Part shown: positions 47,396 through 59,600 of the stretch, piece after piece
Numbering within the stretch: position 1 is the first letter of the stretch
Layout: each line of letters opens with the position of its first letter
From: Drosophila persimilis
Lineage: Eukaryota; Arthropoda; Insecta; Diptera; Drosophilidae
Direction of reading: 5' to 3'
Length of the DNA: 64,000 bases
Assembly: GCF_003286085.1 (NCBI RefSeq)
Contig: NW_020825324.1
Coordinates: 2,046,001-2,110,000, forward strand
The notes under the pieces: model-generated
Databases searched by the model: none
Told to the model about the DNA's origin: nothing
The model's input: only the letters and a program-made list of their open reading frames with translations
Program-made: the position numbers and the translations under genes

Positions 47396-47745
47396 AACTA
47401 AACTCTTTATTTTCTCCAGTGCCGCATTTGTGGTTTCCAGCTGTTTTTTCTTCGATTCCACTTCCGCCTGGCTGGAGACGAGAGCTGCTGCAGTTTTTCT
47501 TGTCTGGACATTCAGCTCAGCGATCTTCTCCTCCAACTTGGTGAACTGCTCTGAATTTTGCTGGCGACTTTCCTCCAGCTGAGAAGACTACTCAAAATTC
47601 TTATTTATTTTCTCCAGTGCCGCATTTGTAGTTTCCAGCTGTCTTTTCTTGGATTCCACTTTCGCCTGGCTGGAGACGAGAGCTGCTGCATTTTTTCTTG
47701 GCTGGACATTCAGCTCAGCGATCTTCTCCTCCAACTTGGAGTATG
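47396..47745 (-). repeat. coiled-coil-encoding repeat, possible retroelement gag fossil
   Basis: Two related stretches of about 150 bp follow each other; on the minus strand each reads as coiled-coil sequence rich in K, E, A and Q. The same sequence, more diverged, forms part of the 470-bp unit and recurs at 48820-48945 next to a gag-like stretch. That juncture suggests an origin in the N-terminal coiled coil of a Ty3/gypsy-type gag. It is broken and old. Confidence 0.4.
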
Positions 47746-48095
47746 GTTGGCTGCGTAGTTTTCCGCGTGGTTTTCGCCGGCGCGTTTTTCACTGCTCGCG
47801 GGGTCGGGGCACTGTTTATTTTTTCCAACCGTTCACTTCCGAGCCTGGCCCGCGCTGGACCGTGCCAGGCCTCTGCTTTTCTTTTTGCAGCTTCTCTGCA
47901 GCTTCGCTGCTGCGCAGCTTTCGGTTGCCGGCCTCGGCTCGGGGTGTCTGCATGGTTCGCCGTCGGCTCTCTCCCTCGGTTGCGTGGGCGTAAGACCGAT
48001 CGACGGCTTCTCTGCCGCTTCGCTCTCTTCCATGCTGGCTCTCTTTGCTGCGTAGTATGCGTCTCTCTTTCGTGTTGGTTCTCTTAATTCTACTA
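47746..48095. other. GC-rich segment of unknown origin
   Basis: About 350 bp has clearly higher GC than its surroundings, with words such as TTTTCGCCGGCGCG and CTTCTCTGCCGCTTCGCTC, TGCTGCGTAGT at both ends (47748 and 48048), and open frames on the plus strand. It occurs once in the window, inside the repeat block. It resembles an untranslated leader of a retroelement but has no motif I can name. Confidence 0.4.
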
Positions 48096-48310
48096 CTAGT
48101 AAAAAGGCCTCACCATTTGGGGTTCTCTTAGCCTATTTCTTACTTTAATTTGGGGAAAATAAAGATTCAGCGTTGTCTTTGTCATAATAGTACTAAAAAA
48201 TGAAGTAATAATCTAAAAACAGAAGTAATAATGAGATAATAAGCCCCCCCGGGGCTGTCCCTTCAGGGGATGGTGTTGTGGTCAGGTTTTCTTTTGTGGA
48301 GGCTTATGCC
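48096..48310. other. spacer with a GC hairpin
   Basis: AT-rich sequence with an imperfect stem around 48245-48275 (CCCCCCCGGGGCTGTCCC ... AGGGG). No gene. Confidence 0.35.
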
Positions 48311-48950
48311 TTCACAGTGTTTGAGAATAAGTATTTTTTGAAGTGAGGCTTTCGTCGATCCATTATCTTGGCGCGCTCGCACACCCCTATCATATCAAAA
48401 TTCACGCTGATCGATGGGTCACACCGGCACCAAAAAACATGGCATTCTTTAGCAGAGTGCTATGGCCATGCCGGAAGTATTTGTTTAAATTGAAATACAA
48501 TTATCTGGCGGCGGCCGCCACTCAGGCTGGGGAATTTGTGGTCTCTGGGCCAGTGATGCCAGATTTTGAGCGTCAAAAAATATGGTAGATGCAAGTCGAG
48601 CAAATCAATAAAGAGCTCCGTCAAGCACGTGTACTTTTTGGTCTCAATGTTCTTCTCAATATCCGCATGGCCGAGCGTATTCGTCTTGAAGAGAATGCGT
48701 TTCACCAGCGCTCTATTGCGACTGGTCAAACTTTTGTCTTTGTCCACATCTGTGATCAGCCAACTCTGATGCTTGGACCATGAGTAGCTAAGTAGCTAAG
48801 TAGCTAAGCAAGCAACTAAGCTCTTTATTTTCTCCAGTGCCGCATTTGTGGTTTCCAGCTGTTTTTTCTTCGATTCCACTTCCGCCTGGCTGGAGACGAG
48901 AGCTGCTCGGCGGTCTTCTCCTCCAACTTGGTGAACTGTCGACCGTCCGT
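48311..48950. repeat. rearranged partial copy of the array modules
   Basis: It begins with the last bases of a 470-bp unit (GTTTGAGAATAAGTATTTTT), jumps within the 276-bp module, contains about 80 bp absent elsewhere, then rejoins the flanking module at CAATTATCTGGCGGCGGCCG and continues through the shared segment. A TAGCTAAG triplication occurs at 48783-48808. Confidence 0.8.
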
Positions 48951-49260
48951 AGGGCCTCTTTTCTTCTCTTCAAAAAGTCGGCTGTGAGAGTCGCTCTATG
49001 TCCATCGCGAACTCTTGAAGCGACTCCCCGTAACGTTGTAACCTGCCCTTCAGCTCAAAGCGATGAACTTCCTGCATTTGGTCACTACCATATCGACGCT
49101 CCAGGGCGATTCAATAATTCAATTCATCTGCGTCGGGAACCGAATGTAGCATCTTAGTAGCAAGACCATTCCAGGAAATCACCAAAGTGGACGCACGGTC
49201 AGCTTCCGTCCAAATATTCTTCTACGCTGACATCTCGAACTGTGTCATGAAAAGCTAATT
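48951..49260 (-). mobile_element. fossil gag fragment of a Ty3/gypsy-like LTR element
   Basis: On the minus strand the sequence resembles the retrotransposon gag domain, including an ELKGRLQRYGESLQEF-like helix and an upstream tryptophan-bearing stretch typical of that fold. It is broken several times, lacks the rest of the element, and is probably an old insertion. No long terminal repeat could be assigned to it. Confidence 0.5.
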
Positions 49261-50380
49261 GTTGTGCCATCCAAACTAGGTGTAGCGAAATTCGGTTTGG
49301 CTGTTGTCATGTCGTTATCAGGAACACCCAATTCCAATTGACGGAATCGGTCATCTTTTTAACTATTTTGTTCAAGCATTGCTTAAGTCGAAAAGAAGCC
49401 AGGACTAAAAACTGCCAATCTTGTAGAAAATGTATTCATCCATGGCCTAAAATGATGTGGGCAGAACTAAGGGTTTTAGTTGGGCAGAATTATTCAACGG
49501 AATCTCTAAAGTGAGCAACGACTATCCTTTTTCTCTTTTTTTGTTTGGCCTATATCGCTAAAACCTATTTTTAGACAAGATCCAATAAAAGCAAGTATTT
49601 AGAAAAAGCCAGTTAAGTAAAAAATTGGTTCCTAAAGAGTATAGAATAATGTGGGTATGGCTAAATGTTCTATCTAGCTAATAATATTCGACGGAACATC
49701 AAAATTTAGCAATATGATTTCCAATTCATTACGGAGAACGATTAACATATTATAAGCCAAGGGGGTGTTTCAATTTTCCACCGAAAGTAATAAAAATTTA
49801 ATAATTTTAGCGCAGTTCAGGTGAAAGTTAACGTTGTTATTTTTAAGTTTAGATGAAATCGTTAATATTTTCCGACATTTTCCTCAAGAAGTTGAACTAT
49901 TTTAATATAGGGGGCTTTAGTGGGTTAAGCCGCTGCCACCGCTGTTCGACGGTTATTCTGTGCTTCCCACCTTCTTCGCATTTACAGTTAAATTCGAGTG
50001 GAGTCTGCAGCTACAAGCTGAGCACAGGCGCACAGCGTCTACGCAACCACCGCAATGGCCTCCGCGTTCTCCCTCCTGGCCGCTGCCTTTTACCCCTTGG
50101 CCAACCATGCATTTGCAAATATGTTTCAAAGTATATATATAATAAAATGGCTTGTAAACACATCTGAAATGCAAAAATTAATTTAACGGAACATTTGATG
50201 TACTTCATAAATTACTTTGGTTGTTTTTTGCCAAAATGTATTGTTTTTTTAATTGGCAATAGTTCGCGCTCATCACAGGAAGGGGTTAAACCGATAGCGA
50301 TAAAAACACCGTCAACCAAACAACAAAGCAACAAGTGCTGAAAAGTGAATTGTTAACTGTTTAACGGTTGAAAAGTTTCT
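49261..50380. other. AT-rich spacer with two copies of a dispersed repeat
   Basis: No gene is supported. Copies of a roughly 110-bp repeat lie near 49415-49510 and 49585-49715 and share ATCTTGTAGAAAAT, (A)TAATATTCGACGGAA and CAAAATT words with a third copy at 52540-52665. A short GC-rich piece at 49975-50100 has open frames on both strands but no known family. Confidence 0.4.
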
Positions 50381-50650
50381 AAAAAAAGTCAAAATGGATC
50401 CATTTGGAAAGTAAAAGTGATCTTTTAATTTGCACGCAATTTTTGCGTGCAATTTGAGTGCATTTTTTGCGTACAATTTGTGCTTAACATTTAAATTGTA
50501 AATGTAGCTACAACATATTTTTCGGCAACGGGAAATCTATCACTTAGGTAAATGACGAGGTGAATGACTTCCGATCCGAGGGTCTCACTCTTAGTTTTGT
50601 AACCTATTTTTATTTTTTTTTACTTTTCGATTATAAAATATTATCACAGA

Positions 50651-50800
50651 TACATGCTGCTCAAAGGCATACTTAGACGGCCGCCAGTGGTACGGTTTGC
50701 TAGAGCACGCCTGCCATATAAGCGCAAATATCGGTACCTAGGCATCACGGTCGGCGAGCGGTTCAGTTTTCTCTCGCACATCACGCAGGGGCATTATCAC
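50651..50800 (+). mobile_element. fragment of a non-LTR retrotransposon (LINE) reverse transcriptase
   Basis: The plus-strand frame reads MLLKGILRRPPVVRFARARL then YRYLGITVGERFSFLSHI. The pattern LLKGxLxRPPxVR...YLGxTVGERxxFLxHI is typical of the region after the polymerase palm in R1/LOA-type LINEs. Only about 50 codons survive, with no 5' or 3' end, so it is a dead fragment. Confidence 0.7.
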
Positions 50801-50960
50801 AGTACTTATACTTATAATAGTATTCTGTATGGCCAACCTTATTTTCTAGAGAAAGAAATTTCAGAGCTTTAGTCAACGAGCTCGAACAGGGCTCATGGAG
50901 AGAAACAATTGAACATATTTGAAAAACACATTGAAAAATTGAAGAAACTTTAAAAAAAAA

Positions 50961-52200
50961 ATGGATGAGAGTCACAGAAATTGTGCACTCATTTTTGATG
51001 AAATGATCATCAAACCTGAAATTGGTTATCTTGCCAATGTTGACCGAGCAATTGGTTACATAGACCTGGGAGACGGAATTTCCGATAAGGAACAATACTC
51101 CTCCAAAGCTACTGGAATGTAGAAATTGCTTGTTAGAGGGCTGGTCAATGATTACAGCTATTTTGTTAGCTCAATTTTTGTTAAAAAAAATGTAAATCAC
51201 TAATACGCCCAAGCCATTGGTCAGGCGGTTAAGTGTTGCACTACAGCCAGCTTAAATGTCCGCGCTATAGTCTACGATCAGGCCGTAGTAAGGACGAAGG
51301 CTCTTGATCGATCCGCCAGTCCCTCAGTTCGTGTGGAATTACGTATATCTATTCAAGAGTGTTAGAAATAACTTCTTGAAACATGACATAATTACACCAG
51401 TCGGAAAAGCGACATGGAAAGTCATTGAAAAGTTTTATGAAGTCGATTCATTAAACTCTTTTCGCTTACAATCCGAAAAGATTTGATTACCTGAAACCCA
51501 ATTTTCGAATATGGTCAGCACAGGAATTCAAATATTTGCTGATCGTGGAAGAATATTTTGATAGTCTAAAGGGCAAAATTGGGTGGCAATACCTGCCTCT
51601 GGAAATACCTGAAAAGGTAAATTTTGAGGAGAACGCTGAAAACCAAAGCTTCGCTACACAGCGTGGCCTAATTGTTTATCAAGCGGAAAGTTTAAATCGC
51701 CAATTGATAAAATTGCGGAATTCGCTGCCGTAAGAAACACATTAGGAATTGTTCTGTGCAAACGGAAAATTGGATGTACTATCTGCCAAATAATAGTGAT
51801 TCCCAAGACAAGCACTTTTTGAACAGTCATTAAAACATATTGAAATATTTACTGAATCCTTTAAAGCGACTCCATGCGAACAAATATTGCAAGAAATATT
51901 ATTGAAAGATGCGTTAAGAATGATGGAGTGGTTTACGGTTTCTAATCCATGCGCTTCTCATAGACACGAAATCGTAGAACACTTGATAAAAGGGTTTGTG
52001 TCTACTAATTTTAAGTGGCTCAATGATAAATTTGATAACAATAAAATTATAATAGCAGAAAAGAAGCGTAAAGTAATAAACGACGAAAATCTAATGAAAT
52101 GGATAAAGGAAGGGCAGTTATATTCGGAAAAGAATAGCCCTTATGCCAAAAAAAAAAAACGGCATAATAAACGATGGCTTTTGTGAATAGAAAATATTAA
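50961..52200 (+). mobile_element. degenerate transposase of a P-superfamily (THAP9-like) DNA transposon
   Basis: Pieces of one protein follow in the right order. MDESHRNCALIFDEMIIKPE matches the first catalytic block (CxLxFDEM). SLNVRAIVYDQA is next, near 51265, and SVRNNFLKHDIITPVGKATW (51360-51420) matches the HxxKxxRNxLL block. VEEYFDSL, GLIVYQAESLNRQLI and LKDALRMMEWF follow. Stops near 51118, 51485 and 51733 and frame changes show it is inactive. No DNA-binding THAP domain is seen upstream and I could not identify terminal inverted repeats. P-like sequences are known in the obscura group. Confidence 0.7.
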
Positions 52201-52990
52201 CAAAATGCTGAAAATCGCGCAGCCCCCTTAAATTTATAAAAATAAGCCAATTGCTGCAGAAATAAAGGCTGTCCGATTTACCATCTTTTTCATTATTGAA
52301 AAAGAAAAGATTGCTGATGAGGAAGAGTGGTGTCTTCCGAAACAGTCTCAATATGTATTATAGGATTTTAAATCTTTATTTACTCCGTATAACCAGTCGA
52401 ATCCAAAAGTTCACAAAATTGGCTCGACTTCAAAATAAAGTTAATTTACCTCTCTGTTACCACTCATTTTCTTGTACATTTTGTTGACCTTTTATATTTA
52501 AACCTTGTTTTAAACACAATCCAACAGCAAAGAGTTCCTAAAATACGCATATCTTGTAGAAAATTGATCTATCAGTCGGAGAAAATAATGTGTTCCGGCA
52601 TGGAAGTCTTAGCTAGCTAGTAATATTCGACGGAATACCAAAATTGAGGAATAACATATGTATAATACAACTTAAATTCGTCAGTATATTTATGGTATAT
52701 TTTTAAAATGAGATGGTATATTTTAGTACATTTCTGAGGGTCGGACGGTATATTTGAACGATAAATCTGCGTTTACACTGCTTCATGATGGAATTATACA
52801 AGGTGGTCTCGGCGGCAAAAAGCCGTCCCTTAACGTATGCTAGCAATAAGTGCGAGTGAAAGGCACATAATATAGTGAGTGTGTTTTATGCAGCCATTCA
52901 TGAAATGTTCTTTTACATAATATATAAATATTACTTCTAATTCTTTGATATATTTTTTTTATATGCTATAATATGTAAAATGTAATTTTG
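52201..52990. other. AT-rich flank with dispersed repeats
   Basis: The third copy of the 110-bp repeat lies at about 52540-52665. It is followed by GGTATATTTTTAAAATGAGA and several GGTATATTT words (52690-52760), a motif cluster frequent near fly promoters. Confidence 0.4.
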
Positions 52991-53149
52991 TTGTTGTCAG
53001 GACATAAGGGCTAAGAATATATAAAAAAAAATTCGTCCGTGAACAACATTCGGCATCAACAAGCCATCGTGCACTGACGATAAAGGACAACACGAACGAA
53101 CTTCGGCTCCCGACGAGACCACATCGTATAATTCCATCCTGCACTGCTT

Positions 53150-53603
53150 GCAGCCCCCATTTGTAAACGGTTCGGTTCAGTCTCAGCCCAAGCCTCAGTC
53201 GCAGAGCTACTTTTCACAGAGCAGCTCAAGCCCCAGGGAAGGAATTTTTTTTTGCGCGTAAACTCTCAAAACGTGTTAAATTTTCAAAATCTTAGAAGTC
53301 AACGGTGTACAGAAATCAGCTGAACGCGTGAAAGCAACTAAAAATATTTTTGTTTTGGTTTTGTGCTAATCCAAGAAATAGAATTTCGAACATTTCGAAA
53401 GCGAGGTTTTGGCAATTGAGCGACAAGTTTTGAATTCCAAATTTAAATTAACCGCCAACATAACTCTATCCAAATCCTTGCCTGAGTGCAGTTCTGTGTG
53501 TGAGCCTTAAAATCCAGATTACTGGTCGAATAACAACGCATCTCACAGGAGCAGCCAATACAGTGGAACGGAGAGCGAGACAGTGAAAGCACCGCAGCAA
53601 AAG
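53150..53603 (+). other. probable non-coding first exon of a plus-strand gene
   Basis: The sequence has the character of a fly 5' UTR: balanced composition, CAGTC-type words (53177-53205), and no long frame. It ends GCAAAAG|GTGAGCT at 53603/53604, a strong donor. The next exon would lie further right and no acceptor-plus-coding exon is identifiable up to 64000. The start is not defined. Confidence 0.45.
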
Positions 53604-56600
53604 GTGAGCTCTAGCCACTTCATCAGATGGCCAAAAAGAAGATCGACAGATAAACGCCTGCATATTGTGTGCCACTATTTCGTACTATTTCTCCGAGAGT
53701 TGTTCCTTCCTTTAGTTACAATCTACGTACAAGCAATGGATTATCCGGGGATAGACATTTTTGCAGATCTCACAAGGAAACAAGTTCGATGTATTTAAGT
53801 ATTTCTTTGAAAGAGCGACCAACGGACTAGACGGCCTATTAGAGCTTTATAAGAAAGAAATACATTAAGACTAAGGTACCAAATGAATGGTAGTTTTTTA
53901 AAATTTAGGATTGTTTCCCTTTTCTGATTCTCTTTGAATGTATGTATGTATATATGTATGCACGGGTATGTACATGTGTACATAATTATACGTAGGTATT
54001 CGCGTTCGTTCATTTTCCTTTCGTTCCACGAAATGGCTGACTGGAGTTTGTATTTCTTCGAGTTCAGAGATAGAACATAAAATATTTATTAATTAATAAT
54101 CTCTTCGGGCTTGAATTTGTAATTAGTTCGTTCTCGTTCGTGTTCTGCTACTCTTTCATCTAAGGCTGGAATTATGTTTGATAAAACGCGGCATTAAATA
54201 TGTAAATATGTAAATGTAAGAATATATATTTCTTTTACAGCCGATTCAAATAAAAAAGTGTGTTAAACATTGTCTTGGGAGCACAGCCCAATGTGTGGTC
54301 GTTCTTTCCAGCAGGTCCCTGGGATCCTTAAATTAGTTTTAACCCTCTGATCATCTCTGATTACCATGAACCAAAATGGACTGTAATAACTTTTCTCTCT
54401 CTCTCTGTTTTGACTTTAAATATATTTTTTAAAAATTAGCTTGTAACCTTGGCTCTGAACTTTTGAACTCAGCTCTTTCATCCATCTGTATTTGGAATTT
54501 TCTAACATGTACCAAAAGCAAAAAGATTTGAAAATTTGTAGCTTTGCATATGTGAAAGTCGTTAAACACCTTTTTAAAATATTTTTGCAGTGAATATGTG
54601 AGTCTTTTGATTAAAGACTTCAGGTTCTGTTTTCAACAAGTGTTTGGAGCCTGGAAGCGTCTGGGTCACCGTAAATTCAATCCGGGATATCCACTAACTC
54701 AGCTTCCCTTCCGCTTCTGCCGTTTTGCGTATGGGAGTACTCTGGCTTGTCTTTTTCAAATAATTTTCAAGCAATTTTACTTAATTGCCTTTTGCAGATA
54801 ATAAATCATTTTCTTTGCAATTTGCGCTGACATCAAAAACCCGCTCTTAAGTGGAGGTCCTAACCAGAATCCAGCCCTTTCCGGGCACCCCTTGCGCCGC
54901 CCTTCCGCCCTTCCAATCAGACCTTTAGATGGCCTTAGATGGTTGCTCCTTTTTTGTGTGACGTTATCTGCTTTTTGCTAATTAACTTGGCTTGTTGCCT
55001 CTTTCCGCAAATACAGACAAAGTCATACGCACACACAGACACACAGACATTTAGACACTGGGTGACAGAAAGGGAGCAGTGGTGAGAGGGAGAGGGATTG
55101 AAACAGTGGCATGGAGGAAGTTGAATAAGCAACGTTTTCAATTTCTGTGGAATTTCAAAATCTTTTTAAAATGTTTCCAAAAGGAAGGGGTTGGGTTTTC
55201 TGCCAACATCGTCATCATGAGCAGCCGTGGCAGGTGCACGGGTGCATCGGTGTGTGTGTATGTGTGCGTCTAAAATTGATTGTAGTTGACATTTTGTTGT
55301 CTTCTTTCGATTTTGATTTATTTACTTAATATTTTGTATATTTTTACACATATCACTCGCGAGTTGCTCGGAAAAACGAAGTGGAACAGGGGAAAAGGGG
55401 GGAGAAGCTGCCACGTGGAGAGCGGCTTAAGAGTTTGTGAGAAGGTCAGGTGGCCTCTGGGTTAAGGATTTAATTTGGCCAACTAGGCGTATATGGAATT
55501 TCAATAAAGCCATTTTACCCGAGTCTCTTTGCCTCTTTTTCTTTCTCCTTCTCCAATATTTTCACTACGAAATTCGCTTACGTTTGCGGTTTTTCTTTTG
55601 GAATATTTTCTGTAATTTGCATAATGATATGCGGATATACGAGTTGTTTATTTAAATTTGTAGTACGTATATATATGGCAATAAATAATTCAAGCGAAAT
55701 GAGATCAAACGCTGTGATGAGACACAAGGAGATGAGATTCAGTGTAAACCGAACAAGATTTTATGAGCTTCTGAAGTTCCTTAAATATTGCGGTAAGCAA
55801 AGTGGAATGGTAGTGGGAAGCAAATGGAAGTAGAATGGATAAATGGGGAAGCAACCGAAGAAGAATGGCTGTTAGAGATGGAAGAGAGTAGTACATGAGG
55901 GAATCTGCTGGAGAGAAATAAAGGTCAGAGCAAAATAATGATAACAAAAGAAGGAAACAATGTGAGAAAGAAGGAAAAAAAAGAAAGAACAAAATCACAG
56001 TAGCAACTAGGAAAATGGCTAAGAATAATGGCAAAAGTTTAACTAGACAAAAAGATAAAGTTAAATCAAAAAAAAAGAAGAGAAAATATGTATTTTTAAA
56101 ACAACAAAAACCTAACGCGGAAGTAAAAAAACAAATAAAATATAAAAAGGTTAGAACAATAAGTACAGACAGGAACAAAAGACCGGCAAGGCCGGAAGAA
56201 AAGAAGTATAAGTTGTAGAAATGTTAAAGCCTTATGAAGATAGAGAAAAGGGATGAGAACAATTACCAAATAGAAGAAAAGTGGAGGAGAAAGACCAGTG
56301 ATCAGATACTTACCACTAGGTACTCACTATAAACTTCCACACTGTATGGAATTGAATTTGCAACCCGTCTGCGTGCCATACGAGCAAAAGAAAGTAGTAA
56401 AAAAAATCCTGTCTAAACATATGCGATGACAGCATTTTCCACACCTGTAACAGGAGTGAAAAATGATAATTAAATAACAACAGAGGTAAAAGGCGTAGGG
56501 TGGAAGGGTGATGGGTGATGGGGATGGGGATGGGACGTACTCCAAAATGCTATCCTAATGGACGAACTAAAGTTTAACCAAACCGAAAATTCCGACCAAC

Positions 56601-59600
56601 AAGAAGGGACGAAGGGCGAGGAGGGGGGCGGGGGGGATAACATAACCCGAGGGCAGCGCTCCAAGTAAAGTGGAGTAAGGCTGGATAAAGTTAACCAGAG
56701 ACGACAACTTTTTTGTGCATGATGACGACAAGAGAAGACTAATGGTCGTGTACGACTCCAGACATGTGGCAGAATGTATGTATGTTCTGCTGTGGGGCAC
56801 AGTAGGTGTGTGTGCCAGTATGGGTACGTGTATTGTGTGCGTGCGTGTGTGTATGACGGGCGCCTGTCAGTTGTAATGCGCTACGCAAGAAAAAAGGAAA
56901 GGAAAACAGAGAAGTTGTACAGCAGGGACAAAAACTAATGCTCCACCCATACACACGCAGTAACAGTACTGGGGAGGAGCACCGCTATCAGGACCGGGAC
57001 TGTGTCTGTGTTATCCTGATTCCACTAACAACAGGTTCACATTCACACATAAAATCATCGGATCCACTGAGGGATCCCATTCCCCTCACAATCGTCGGAG
57101 CAAAAGTCGTATACATATTGGAATATTTCGGATCAATAATTATCTAAAACTCATTTCATACATATGTACATATGTATATATTTTGGAAAGTTGCTCCCAG
57201 TAATTGTAGGTTTAAAGAATGAGGATGTGATTTACTCAACCAGGCCCCTGCATCCACAATTTTTTGTCATTCAAAGTGCACTCCAAAAGTTTAATTTTGC
57301 CACTGGCACTAATTGCTAAGACATTAAATCAATAAATACATTAACAATTAGAAACCCGCTCTCGGTTGCTCTCAAAATCACTAATATATCTGATCAAATT
57401 TAATTCTTAAAAATTCTTTTTGTAAATCTTTATCAAAATATTTTAAATTTTATAACAAATCAAACGTTTTTTTTTATAAGAAACGGGTAAAATATGCGGC
57501 GGATCGAGATGTTGGTATCCAACGAAGAGTACGGGATCATAGAATAAACTCCGATTAGTCGTCGAAATAAGAAATACGGGTGGTGCCAAGTCTGATTTTA
57601 TTTAACGGATTCTCGAAAAGTATTCTGAAAAAGTTCTAAAAATAGTCCTCTTATGATCCTATTTTAGTTCCATACGTTTTTCTTCAAAAACGCGACTCTA
57701 TGTGATAGTGGTCGATAGAATAGCAATGTTATTTGCATTTTCGCATCTGCAGAGCATTTTCACTGGGTAGAGGTACACATGTATTACCACCCAATGCATG
57801 ACATAGGAAAAATAAAAGTATCATGTCTCGAAACAATATGTCACACACACATGGCCCCACACATGCATGGATTCAACTACACGTAGAGAAACAAGTAGAC
57901 AATGGCGTTGCCAGAACAATTTCAAAGCTGAAAAGAACTGTGGCAATGGGGTAGAGGAAGTGGGTTGTTAGCGGGGTAGGGCGGTAGGGCAGTAGGGAGG
58001 GCTGAGAACTGTTGTTGTTTGTCGCTGCTGAGATTGCTGAGCGAGAACAATATTCATAAATTTTTGAAATAAATGTTTACAGACACTTTGCACGATTTTA
58101 TACTTTTTTTACGCTGGAAAACGCACTTGATGCATATGAGCTCTCCACGAGTACCTCTACAGTAACTTTACAGTGTCGGACAGAAGAATACGCTCGTTGT
58201 AGTACTTCTTTCGTTCTGTTGAAAACAGCCACATAATTAGTGAATATAGTAATATTTATCTAAATACGATATACAAGAGATTTTTGAGTTTAATAACCTG
58301 ATTGTTTATTTTTTTTCAATGCGGCCTACCAAAATATACGGAAAGTATTGTCTCTATGCTCGAAAACAAATGCAGTTTGAAGACAAGTTTCGATCAAGTA
58401 CATAGACATGTGACCGCCACTGTGTGTTCTGTGTGCACTCAAATTCACATCTCGCGGCATCGACTTGCAGCGGCTTGTCTTATTTTGAATAGCAGAAAAA
58501 AGTGTCCTCTTTGCTCGCTCTTGTCCCGACTCGGGACACTCGTACGACGGCTCATCCGAGTAGGCGGCTGGGTGGCATGCATCTGTGGGATGGTAGGTGG
58601 TGGATAGTTTATTTGCTTATTCATGCCACTTAATTTTCCCCACCTGGGACTCGTCTGTGGATTATTTTCAGCTGTCTCAGCGGCACGCTTTTTCTTTTGC
58701 TTCCGCCAAACAAATCCAATTTGAATGAACCATTTTTTTAATATTCATTTTTCTGTTTGACATCGTATTTGTATAAAGCATTTTTTTGTTATGTGATGGC
58801 TTAACTTCTTAAGAGGGTATTGGAGGCGGCATTGCTTCCCTTCCAAAACTTTGAGCTATGTTTCTTCTTACTAAATATGTATGAATATAGTGCATTTTGA
58901 TTGATTGGATTGAATCTGGTTAGCTATGTGTACACTGTACAGCCTTGCCTTGGCTTTTGAAAATATTTGCTTACGACTTACAAAATTTACATTTTTGTGC
59001 TCCAGCCTTCGCATCTTTTCGTTTACGATATTGCTTCAATTAAATATATATTTCCAATTTACAAAATTTACGATAACCGGAGCATTGTCATAGTAGTAAG
59101 ATAATAGATAGATCAGCGTAGGATCATAGTATGTTATATAGGTAGCATATCGCGGCATGTGTGCCCTTACCTTAGTATTATATTGGTATAATCCCAAACC
59201 AGTAGAAATATAATGCCATTCGCGATAACCGGAGCATGGTACAGTAGAAATATGTAGCTCCTTTGGAGCGATAAATATAGGAAGGTCCAATAAGTCTCAG
59301 TCCTTGAAAGTAGCCTTCTTTTCTTGTACATTTTTGGTAAGGTTACTGGGGTAATATTTGAATTTGTACTGCCACTCCTTTGACTATTTTCACGTTGTCT
59401 AACCTTTTTTGACGTGCTGCATTTTCATTAGTCAAAGAGAGTGATGGAGAGTGAGTGACCAGCATCAATGACCAAGGAAATTGTTGCGAAGAACTCATAC
59501 ATTTTTGATACACATTACATAGAGAATGGAACATCAATTAAACTTTTGCCGTTTTCTTCGAAATGAATACAAGAGCAAGCACCATTATAAAATATTAAAA

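Noticed and set aside
52690-52760. GGTATATTT motif cluster as a transposon end
   Set aside because: Such words occur near many fly promoters, and no inverted partner or target duplication was found.
55705-56178. 157-codon hydrophobic minus-strand frame
   Set aside because: It is the complement of a purine-rich tract; the F/L/S-rich product follows from base composition.
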